A DNA stretch of 64,000 nt, from the NCBI RefSeq assembly GCF_029227915.1, contig NC_079884.1, positions 18,102,001 through 18,166,000 on the forward strand, written 5' to 3'. Under the pieces are notes generated by a model that had not been told where the DNA came from, did no database searches, and saw nothing but the letters and a program-made list of their open reading frames with translations. Position 1 is the stretch's first letter. Each line of letters opens with the position of its first letter. This stretch comes from Hydractinia symbiolongicarpus (Eukaryota; Cnidaria; Hydrozoa; Anthoathecata; Hydractiniidae). Position numbers and translations under genes: made by a program. Positions 54,304 through 64,000 of this stretch are shown here, one piece after another.

Positions 54304-55403
54304 ATGAATATCTACCAATACAACCACTCTGCAAAGTACAAGTACAACAGGGGAGAATGGCCACTTGGTGTTACAAATTTGGAGCACCAGGACCTCTACG
54401 TGAGTACGGAGTCCCATATTTCAGTGGTATTTCCGGAGTTCACGAAGTACGCCATAAAGGTCCCAACAACCTATCTCAATGACCCTGTTAGTGTGAATTG
54501 GAAAGGGCAAGCGTTGGACTATTGGAATATCTAGGTCAATTTCGCTACCCATTGTGCGACGACGGCCCTAGGTATATGTACCAAACACATGACAGGCTCC
54601 TTACTCCTTATCAACTCCATCTTCGAATTTCACGCTTACTACCACATGCGTCGTATTCTGGCAAGGATGAAGGTACCCATGCCCTTTGACGACGGCTTCT
54701 TGCAATACAAAAACCCCTATTCCACATCCGGGTATGCACAGGTATGCCGCGAATACGGTGCAGACCCTAACGCTCTGTACAAATTCAAAACTGTTATGTC
54801 CTCGTTGACAGATGGTAAATGGTGGCCGTAGGTTGATGGGGATTGGGCCAAGTTTAATATGCCCACAAGCCAAGGCCTAACATCTGAAGGGTTGACCAAG
54901 TTGAGTGAGATTATTCGCGTCTACGTAGTCCTATTGCTGGGGTCCCAGGCTGGTGCCAAGGCGTCCCTGATAGGCTCTAATGCAGATAAGTACACGGCAA
55001 GGCAAATTCTAGTACAGAAATTTGAGGCTATGGTAGAACGTCAGGACATTACGGAGTTTCAAAAGGTACTCCGTATGCGAGGACTCCGGTGAACTTCGCT
55101 GTCATGCATCACGTGTACATGCTGCCCTCCGAAATGAATCTGCGCATAGGCAAAATTGTCGGGTATAACAACAACATTTTGATTGCCCCTGCAAATGCGA
55201 TGATCGGTATACGACTTGATCTAAATAATAATAATATGCAGACCATACCACCTCCAGGGCCTAAAACAACATCGTCTCCCATACCCAAACAGCCCCCACT
55301 AAACCAACACGAGGATACCAAGGCCTCATTAATCAGCATAGGGGTAGGCATCATATTAGCTTATATATGGTTGAGAAAAAATAGGCGCCTATCTCACGTA
55401 TAG
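54304..55403 (+). pseudogene. Putative virion protein P, element D
   Basis: Homologue of 49992-51101. MNIYQYNHSAKY at the start, FEFHAYYHMRRIL in the middle, VLLLGSQAGAKASLIGS, VYMLPSEMNLRIG, and a C-terminal membrane span (LISIGVGIILAYIWL). Two in-frame TAG codons (54535, 54829) and one frameshift near 55,085. It diverges from M with a 26-bp gap. Confidence 0.65.
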
Positions 55404-56148
55404 CACGACAAGCCCGGCAGCTTCTGCGATGGCCATGTACAGATGTTTTGCGGCGTATGTAACGATGGTTGACGCTACCCTCAGAAGGAAGGAGACTACT
55501 GTACCGATAATTCCTGGTAGGGCAGCACTTGCCTTGCCTGCTAGATATTTCAGGAAGTTCACCAGCCTTTCAAGTTGTTTCAAGAGTCTCAGCATCATGC
55601 ATAATTCTCCTTATATTATTGATAGTTTTCATCTGAATTATCTCACCAGGGTCCTCCTCACCCTCATTAACAATAGTATTAACATCCATAGCGGGTTTCC
55701 GGACTACCTCCATCTTGTTGGGCGTGGAGACATATTCGGTAAAGCCCATATCCCGAATATATTGAGCCGTAAGGCCATATTTTCTCAACGTGCTTAGTGC
55801 CAGGAACCCGGTCTCATTCTCCTTCGTAAGCCTTATATTTTTGAATAGAAGCTGCCAATCCTCAAGCTCAAAGTTACCATTAATTACATTTATATCTACC
55901 TGGGTTTCATCCAGATTTCCTAGGTCCCAATTATTATGTAAATGCAAAAAAAAATCACCTACCTCTTTTTCTAACATAAATTTTGTAATTCTATCTATGG
56001 AAATACCCTGCTGCTGTCCCGATGTTGATGGAAGTTGCTGTGTTCCGGGGAGTTGCGTCAACTGTTGCGTGTCCTCTTTATCGCCCTTATCATCATGCTT
56101 ACCTATATCTTTCTCGTCTGTAAAATCATATCCCGGGTTATCAGCAAT
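55389..56148 (-). pseudogene. Coiled-coil membrane protein, element D, shortened
   Basis: The N-terminus matches the element C homologue (ADNPGYDFTDEKDIG), but the ATG has become ATT. The part to MGFTEYVSTPN aligns; the long coiled coil is missing. After a frame change near 55,590 comes the C-terminal hydrophobic region (ALPGIIGTVVSFLLRVAST, AKHLYMAIAEAAGLVVLYV). Its 3' end overlaps the P gene by 15 bp, unlike in C, where a hairpin separates the two. Confidence 0.6.
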
Positions 56149-56179
56149 CTTTATTTACATAACATATAATAAATACATA

Positions 56180-56835
56180 ATGAACGCATATGGTACATTA
56201 ATGGACCCTTATGCCGAGAGCAAACAGCTTCTTGGTATGAAGGGACGCCAGCAAAGAGTCCAGATTTCCCATACCCCATCAATCATTGACCAGAAAGAAG
56301 ATCTGTATGTTGATACTCCAAATATGCCACAAAATGATGTCATTATCCCCGGTAGTCTAAAGCTCCTATTTGACCTGACGCTGACGGGGACCAATACGAC
56401 ACGTACCATTGTATCGAATATAGGGAAAAGTCTGGTGAAAAATCTACGTATTACTCTAAACAATAAGGAGGTTCAAAATATCTCCGATTACAATATCCTG
56501 GCATTTTATAGGGATCTCTGGCTATCCAAGTTTGAGCGCAATAATAATCTTATTCTTGAGGGGATTAGCCCAAACGACGGGACCATCAGGGCCCTACAGG
56601 TCAAGTTAAGGCCTATGGGAACACCTTCTGTATACCAACAGGAAAAATGTTTGAGCTGACACGAGATTTGTCTTTTTACTCGGCAGGCCTGTACGACCGG
56701 CTGCAATTCATTATAAACTTTGCGCCCTACAGCGATGTCATCAAAGATGAAGGAACGGCAGCCGCGGGGAGCACGGGAGCCAAGCCGGCTGACTCTGCGT
56801 ATAAAATTACTAATATCAGACTAGAATTTGATTAA
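56180..56835 (+). pseudogene. Major capsid protein, N-terminal half, element D
   Basis: MNAYGTLMDPYAESKQLLGM, LFDLTLTGTNTTRTIVSNIG, LILEGISPNDGTIRALQVK, a frameshift near 56,620, then MFELTRDLSFYSAGLYDRLQ and YKITNIRLEF. It stops where the C copy continues for another 200 residues; similarity to Polinton DNA ends here, followed by a short AAGATTACAAATAAA duplication. Start context is ATAATAAATACATAATG. Confidence 0.8.
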
Positions 56836-56844
56836 GATTACAAA

Positions 56845-57594
56845 TAAATTAAGATTACAAATAAAGGCCTGGCAAGCGCAATGATGTGGCATAACCCTAC
56901 ATATCACCGCGCATTTTGATTGATTACTTCTATTGTTCATTGTTCCATCACGTGTATCGGGAAACCTTTGACTTTTTCAATGTTTTAAGAAAACAGTTTC
57001 ACTCAACCAAACAAATATCTTATGCTTAGTTATTTAAGAAAGTAAGGTATGTGCCCACACTGGCCTTGTGCTTATTGGTCAATTTAAATTCGGGTTTGGC
57101 TTGAGAAAATAATTAGTGTTTATTGATTGACTTAAATTCTGGGTTGGCTTTAAAGACTCGGTTGCGTCAAAAATTGCGTTTATGTGGGATTTTCGGTGTA
57201 GTCGTTAAAGCCCGCTTCAGACTGACTTGCGGTCGCGTTGCGACTTCGTTACGGTTGCGCAGTGTGAACAGTTTTGAAAATAGTGCCTCCAGAGCGCAAG
57301 AATATCAAAACGTTTTGAAATTTTGCGTCGTTGCGTCAGTCCTGCGGCACTTTTGTAGCACTATTTCAAAATGTTCAAAACACGAGCGCAAGGTGCGCAA
57401 GAAATTTAAAGGGCCGGAAGATTTCTTTTAGTTGGTCATAACGAAACTATAGAATTGTTTGATATTGTAAAAATTCCAGGTGCAATATGTTTTAGAATGA
57501 CGAAAACAACGTTTCATGAAAACGATATTAGTTTTCTACTTTTATATCGTAAAAATTCCCTTCACCGAGAGCAGTCATTATGCCTTATTCAGCA
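56845..57594. other. Gene-free interval with MITE-like segment
   Basis: No gene supported. Positions 57,215-57,400 hold paired inverted words (GCAGTGTGAACAGTTTTGAA against TTCAAAATGTTCAAAACACG and similar), suggestive of a degenerate MITE. The short frame at 57,123-57,431 is not convincing. Confidence 0.4.
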
Positions 57595-57719
57595 ACCTTG
57601 TCCTCTAACTGACTATCTTCAATCATTTCGTCAATTCCGTCGATGTCGATACGACGAGAATGTATCGACATCGACGGAATTGACGAAATGATTGAAGATA
57701 GTCAGTTAGAGGACAAGGT
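57595..57719. repeat. Perfect 58-bp inverted repeat (fold-back)
   Basis: Arms 57595-57652 and 57662-57719 are exact inverses with a 9-base loop. The right arm is the beginning of the ORF1-like coding fragment. Confidence 0.95.
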
Positions 57720-58088
57720 CAGTAACATTCTTAACGATATCGGCGTAAACATCGAACCGAAAACAGACATACAAGCCTGTCACAGAATTGGAAAGAGAAA
57801 TTCAGTTATCGTTAAATTTTCCAATCGACTGTAAATAAGATAATTAGCAAGAAAAATTTACTAAAAGAAATTCCCGAAAATAAGGTGTACATCAACGAAA
57901 GTCTTTGTCCGCTAAATAGAAAAATTCGTGGAAGATGTAATAGACTTTTTAAAAGCAACAAGATCAGCAAATTGAGAACTAAGAACGGGATGGTTCAAAT
58001 AAAAGTAAACCAAGACAATCTTTTTATCGACATAGACCATGAAGATGTTCTAAAAGATTTGTTTCCTGATTTCGTATTCGAATTCTAG
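57662..58088 (+). pseudogene. LINE ORF1-like fragment
   Basis: IEPKTDIQACHRIGKRNSVI and, after a one-base shift near 57,828, VYINESLCPLNRKIRGRCNR, then NGMVQIKV. This is the C-terminal RNA-binding region of ORF1-like proteins carried by non-LTR elements of marine invertebrates, with DI.ACHRIGK and .ESL.P..R as landmarks. There is no start; the 5' end is the fold-back arm. Downstream it runs into the satellite. Confidence 0.65.
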
Positions 58089-58354
58089 AAAACATAATCA
58101 AATAAGCGCAGCCGTTGTTGTTTTTAGTCTTATTTACAAGCGAGACTATGTTATTTCTAGTGTGCATTCCAAAATGGCGGTGTAAACACGGGAAGCACTT
58201 CATGGAAGGATCCATATAGTCTGTGAATATGTCGTATACTTGAACCTCTAACACAACCTCACCTTTACCCGACATTGTCGTATTCCTTTCCTCACGACAG
58301 CTCAACTGCATCCGACACGCGACGTTAAACAATTTATCAACGTCGTGATGTTGT

Positions 58355-61300
58355 TAATACATACTACTGCCTAATGTAATATCTTTGTAATATACAGTAA
58401 TACACTGTAGTACTTAGTAATATGCCGTATTGTATACTGTAGTACTTAGTAATATACCGTATTACTTTGTAGTATCCAGTAATACACTGTAATACCTTGT
58501 AGTATTCAGTAATACCCTGTAATACCTTGTAGTATTCAGTAATATACTGTAATGCCTTGTAGTATTCGGTAATACACTGTAATACCTAGTAGTATTCAGT
58601 AATATACTGTAATACTTTGTAGTATTCAGTAATATACTGTAATACCTTGTAGTATTCGGTAATACACTGTAATACCTTGTAGTATTCAGTAGTACACTGT
58701 AATACCTTGTAGTATTCAGTAATATACTGTAATGCCTTGTAGTATTCGGTAATACACTGTAATACCTTGTAGTATTCAGTAATATGCTGTAATACCTTGT
58801 AGTATTCAGTAATATACTGTAATACCTTGTAGTATTCGGTAATACACTGTAATACTTTGTAGTATTCAGTAGTACACTGTAATACCTTGTAGTATTCAGT
58901 AATATACTGTAATGTTTTGTAGTATTCGGTAATACACTGTAATACTTTGTAGTATTCAGTAATACACTGTAATACCTTGTAGTATTCGGTAATACACTGT
59001 AATACCTTGTAGTATTCAGTAATATACTGTAATACCTTGTAGTATTCGGTAATACACTGTAATACTTTGTAGTATTCAGTAATACACTGTAATACCTTGT
59101 AGTATTCGGTAATACACTGTAATATTTGTAGTATTCAGTTGTACACTGTAATACCTTGTAGTATTCAGTAATACACTGTAATACCTTGTAGTATTCGGTA
59201 ATACACTGTAATACTTTGTAGTATTCAGTTGTACACTGTAATACCTTGTAGTATTCGGTAATATACTGTAATACCTTGTAGTATTCAGTAATATACTGTA
59301 ATACCTTGTAGTATTCGGTAATACACTGTAATACTTTGTAGTATTCAGTAATACACTGTAATACCTTGTAGTATTCGGTAATACACTGTAATATTTGTAG
59401 TATTCAGTTGTACACTGTAATACCTTGTAGTATTCAGTAATACACTGTAATACCTTGTAGTATTCGGTAATACACTGTAATACTTTGTAGTATTCAGTTG
59501 TACACTGTAATACCTTGTAGTATTCGGTAATATACTGTAATACCTTGTAGTACTCAGTAATATACTGTAATACCTTGTAGTATTCAGTAATACACTGTAA
59601 TACTTTGTAGTATTCAGTAGTACACTGTAATACCTTGTAGTATTCAGTAATATACTGTAATGCCTTGTAGTATTCGGTAATACACTGTAATACCTTGTAG
59701 TATTCAGTAATACACTGTAATACCTTGTAGTATTCAGTAATATACTGTAATACCTTGTAGTATTCGGTAATACACTGTAATACTTTGTAGTATTCAGTAA
59801 TACACTGTAATACCTTGTAGTATTCAGTAATATACTGTAATACCTTGTAGTATTCAGTAATACACTGTAATACCTTGTAGTATTCGGTAATACACTGTAA
59901 TACTTTGTAGTATTCAGTTGTACACTGTAATACCTTGTAGTATTCGGTAATATACTGTAATACCTTGTAGTATTCAGTAATATACTGTAATACCTTGTAG
60001 TATTCGGTAATACACTGTAATACTTAGTAGTATTCAGTAGTACACTGTAATACCTTGTAGTATTCAGTAATATACTGTAATGCCTTGTAGTATTCGGTAA
60101 TACACTGTAATACCTTGTAGTATTCAGTAATATACTGTAATACCTTGTAGTATTCGGTAATACACTGTAATACTTTGTAGTATTCAGTAATACACTGTAA
60201 TACCTTGTAGTATTCGGTAATATACTGTAATACCTTGTAGTATTCAGTAATATACTGTAATACCTTGTAGTATTCAGTAATACACTGTAATACTTTGTAG
60301 TATTCAGTAGTACACTGTAATACCTTGTAGTATTCAGTAATATACTGTAATGCCTTGTAGTATTCGGTAATACACTGTAATACCTTGTAGTATTCAGTAA
60401 TATACTGTAATACCTTGTAGTATTCGGTAATACACTGTAATACTTTGTAGTATTCAGTAATACACTGTAATACCTTGTAGTATTCAGTAATATACTGTAA
60501 TACCTTGTAGTATTCGGTAATACACTGTAATACTTTGTAGTATTCAGTAATACACTGTAATACCTTGTAGTATTCGGTAATACACTGTAATATTTGTAGT
60601 ATTCAGTTGTACACTGTAATACCTTGTAGTATTCAGTAATACACTGTAATACCTTGTAGTATTCGGTAATACACTGTAATACTTTGTAGTATTCAGTTGT
60701 ACACTGTAATACCTTGTAGTATTCGGTAATATACTGTAATACCTTGTAGTATTCAGTAATACACTGTAATACCTTGTAGTATTCGGTAATACACTGTAAT
60801 ACTTTGTAGTATTCAGTAGTACACTGTAATACCTTGTAGTATTCAGTAATATACTGTAATGCCTTGTAGTATTCGGTAATACACTGTAATACTTTGTAGT
60901 ATTCAGTAATACCTTGTAGTATTAAGTAATATACTGTAATACCTTGTAATATTCGGTAATATACTGTAATACCTTGTAGTATTCAGTAATATACTGTAAT
61001 ACCTTGTAGTATTCAGTAATACACTGTAATACTTTGTAGTATTCAGTAGTACACTGTAATACCTTGTAGTATTCAGTAATATACTGTAATGCCTTGTAGT
61101 ATTCGGTAATACACTGTAATACCTTGTAGTATTCAGTAATATACTGTAATACCTTGTAGTATTCGGTAATACACTGTAATACTTTGTAGTATTCAGTAAT
61201 ACACTGTAATACCTTGTAGTATTCAGTAATATACTGTAATACCTTGTAGTATTCGGTAATACACTGTAATACTTTGTAGTATTCAGTAATACACTGTAAT

Positions 61301-64000
61301 ACCTTGTAGTATTCGGTAATACACTGTAATATTTGTAGTATTCAGTTGTACACTGTAATACCTTGTAGTATTCAGTAATACACTGTAATACCTTGTAGTA
61401 TTCGGTAATACACTGTAATACTTTGTAGTATTCAGTTGTACACTGTAATACCTTGTAATATTCGGTAATATACTGTAATACCTTGTAGTATTCAGTAATA
61501 CACTGTAATACCTTGTAGTATTCGGTAATACACTGTAATACTTTGTAGTATTCAGTAGTACACTGTAATACCTTGTAGTATTCAGTAATATACTGTAATG
61601 CCTTGTAGTATTCGGTAATACACTGTAATACTTTGTAGTATTCAGTAATACACTGTAATACCTTGTAGTATTCGGTAATACACTGTAATACTTTGTAGTA
61701 TTTAGTAATACACTGTAATACCTTGTAGTATTCGGTAATACACTGTAATATTTGTAGTATCCAGTTGTACACTGTAATACCTTGTAGTATTCAGTAATAC
61801 ACTGTAATACCTTGTAGTATTCGGTAATACACTGTAATACTTTGTAGTATTCAGTTGTACACTGTAATACCTTGTAGTATTCGGTAATATACTGTAATAC
61901 CTTGTAGTATTCAGTAATATACTGTAATACCTTGTAGTATTCGGTAATACACTGTAATACCTTGTAGTATTCGGTAATACACTGTAATACCTTGTAGTAT
62001 TCAGTAATATACTGTAATACCTTGTAGTATTCGGTAATACACTGTAATACTTTGTAGTATTCAGTAATACACTGTAATACCTTGTAGTATTCGGTAATAC
62101 ACTGTAATATTTGTAGTATTCAGTTGTACACTGTAATACCTTGTAGTATTCAGTAATACACTGTAATACCTTGTAGTATTCGGTAATACACTGTAATACT
62201 TTGTAGTATTCAGTTGTACACTGTAATACCTTGTAGTATTCGGTAATATACTGTAATACCTTGTAGTATTCAGTAATATACTGTAATACCTTGTAGTATT
62301 CGGTAATACACTGTAATACTTTGTAGTATTCAGTAATACACTGTAATACCTTGTAGTATTCGGTAATACACTGTAATATTTGTAGTATTCAGTTGTACAC
62401 TGTAATACCTTGTAGTATTCAGTAATACACTGTAATACCTTGTAGTATTCGGTAATACACTGTAATACTTTGTAGTATTCAGTTGTACACTGTAATACCT
62501 TGTAGTATTCGGTAATATACTGTAATACCTTGTAGTATTCAGTAATATACTGTAATACCTTGTAGTATTCAGTAATACACTGTAATACTTTGTAGTATTC
62601 AGTAGTATACTGTAATACCTTGTAGTATTCAGTAATATACTGTAATGCCTTGTAGTATTCGGTAATACACTGTAATACCTTGTAGTATTCAGTAATACAC
62701 TGTAATACCTTGTAGTATTCAGTAATATACTGTAATACCTTGTAGTATTCGGTAATACACTGTAATACTTTGTAGTATTCAGTAATACACTGTAATACCT
62801 TGTAGTATTCAGTAATACACTGTAATACCTTGTAGTATTCGGTAATACTCTGTAATACTTTGTAGTATTCAGTTGTACACTGTAATACCTTGTAGTATTC
62901 AGTAATACACTGTAATACCTTGTAGTATTCGGTAATACACTGTAATACTTTGTAGTATTCAGTTGTACACTGTAATACCTTGTAGTATTCGGTAATATAC
63001 TGTAATACCTTGTAGTATTCAGTAATATACTGTAATACCTTGTAGTATTCGGTAATACACTGTAATACTTTGTAGTATTCAGTAATACACTGTAATACCT
63101 TGTAGTATTCGGTAATACACTGTAATATTTGTAGTATTCAGTTGTACACTGTAATACCTTGTAGTATTCAGTAATACACTGTAATACCTTGTAGTATTCG
63201 GTAATACACTGTAATACTTTGTAGTATTCAGTTGTACACTGTAATACCTTGTAGTATTCGGTAATATACTGTAATACCTTGTAGTATTCAGTAATATACT
63301 GTAATACCTTGTAGTATTCAGTAATATACTGTAATATACTGTAATACCTTGTAGTATTCAGTAATATACTGTAATACCTTGTAGTATTCGGTAATACACT
63401 GTAATACTTTGTAGTATTCAGTAATACACTGTAATACCTTGTAGTATTCGGTAATACACTGTAATATTTGTAGTATTCAGTTGTACACTGTAATACCTTG
63501 TAGTATTCAGTAATACACTGTAATACCTTGTAGTATTCGGTAATACACTGTAATACTTTGTAGTATTCAGTTGTACACTGTAATACCTTGTAGTATTCGG
63601 TAATATACTGTAATACCTTGTAGTATTCAGTAATATACTGTAATACCTTGTAGTATTCAGTAATACACTGTAATACTTTGTAGTATTCAGTAGTACACTG
63701 TAATACCTTGTAGTATTCAGTAATATACTGTAATGCCTTGTAGTATTCGGTAATACACTGTAATACCTTGTAGTATTCAGTAATATACTGTAATACCTTG
63801 TAGTATTCGGTAATACACTGTAATACTTTGTAGTATTCAGTAATACACTGTAATACCTTGTAGTATTCAGTAATATACTGTAATACCTTGTAGTATTCGG
63901 TAATACACTGTAATACTTTGTAGTATTCAGTAATACACTGTAATACCTTGTAGTATTCGGTAATACACTGTAATATTTGTAGTATTCAGTTGTACACTGT
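58355..64000. repeat. 30-bp satellite array, reaching the window end
   Basis: About 185 units of GTAATACACT, GTAATACCTT, GTAGTATTCA or variants, degenerate at its left border. The period is 30 bp with 10-bp sub-units. 29-bp variants (AATATTTGTAG) occur at about 59121, 59390, 60589, 61328, 61747, 62106, 62375, 63124, 63463 and 63972, spaced by multiples of 30 minus one except where a 10-bp unit is gained or lost. The long Tyr/Leu-rich reading frame within it is an artefact. Confidence 0.98.

Larger units (their letters stand above)
38921..56835 (-). mobile_element. Polinton element D, split by element C
   Basis: Left part 38921-40704, right part 53795-56835. Removing element C and one 5-bp duplication restores one block in reverse order to C: zinc ribbon, KTPK protein, helical membrane protein Y, jelly-roll candidate M, virion candidate P, coiled-coil protein, and the first half of the major capsid gene. 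The break falls inside gene M, and its two halves continue each other. The right end stops within the capsid gene, so D was truncated there. No terminal repeat of D is identifiable. An extra small membrane gene lies at its left end. Confidence 0.85.

Noticed and set aside
57123-57431. 102-residue frame
   Set aside because: Lies in a MITE-like inverted-repeat segment; composition and context do not suggest a gene.
60903-61772. 289-residue frame rich in Tyr, Leu and Gln
   Set aside because: The 30-bp satellite is a multiple of three and lacks stops in one frame; it is not a gene.
58355-64000. CRISPR-like array of 30-bp repeats
   Set aside because: Units are contiguous with no unique spacers, and the context is animal nuclear DNA.

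Overview
The window looks like nuclear DNA of an invertebrate animal, most probably a cnidarian. It is AT-rich and full of repeats. It holds one recognisable host gene: a two-exon secreted protein with a Frizzled cysteine-rich domain and a SUEL-type lectin domain. Nearly everything else is mobile. The species call is an inference from repeat families I associate with corals and hydrozoans; the sequence alone does not prove it.

The main content is Polinton/Maverick-type DNA. These large elements carry a protein-primed family B DNA polymerase, a retrovirus-like integrase, a packaging ATPase and capsid genes. I see five. Element A (about 1.4-6.2 kb, minus) is a fragment with polymerase, small membrane proteins, ATPase, an MSV199 protein and an HNH nuclease. 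Element B (18,224-28,371) has 219-bp terminal inverted repeats (TIRs) and a 5-bp target duplication. It carries a broken polymerase and ATPase, an intact spliced Fic gene, a BRO protein, a SAP-like protein, a probable OB-fold protein and an ankyrin fragment, but no capsid or integrase gene. Element C (40,705-53,794) is nearly complete, with 102-bp TIRs. It sits inside a gene of element D, whose halves lie at 38.9-40.7 kb and 53.8-56.8 kb. Element E is an old relic (major capsid and ATPase remnants, 34.0-35.7 kb) in the host gene's intron. Almost every Polinton gene is frameshifted or interrupted, so these are fossils; Fic and a few small genes are exceptions.

Other mobile DNA includes a LINE with reverse transcriptase and restriction-like endonuclease (8.8-10.7 kb, broken), an apparently intact pogo-type transposon (12,391-15,215) that also carries a HIRAN-like gene, and a dispersed repeat family at about 7.2-8.7, 11.1-12.4 (continuing at 15.2-15.4) and 17.4-18.0 kb. 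There is also a LINE ORF1-like fragment headed by a perfect 58-bp fold-back (57.6-58.1 kb). Simple and satellite DNA comprise a 129-bp tandem repeat (0.3-1.0 kb), a perfect (TCTG)114 tract (34,552-35,007) and a 30-bp satellite built of three 10-bp subunits, which fills 58.4 kb to the window end.

Two patterns run through the Polintons. Gene ends, especially between convergent genes, carry short perfect or near-perfect hairpins of varied sequence but similar shape. Most start codons follow an ATAAA-type motif within 0-6 bases, including in divergent intergenic gaps. Together they resemble the compact expression signals of large cytoplasmic DNA viruses, yet the Fic gene in element B has a good spliceosomal intron, which points to nuclear expression for at least that gene.
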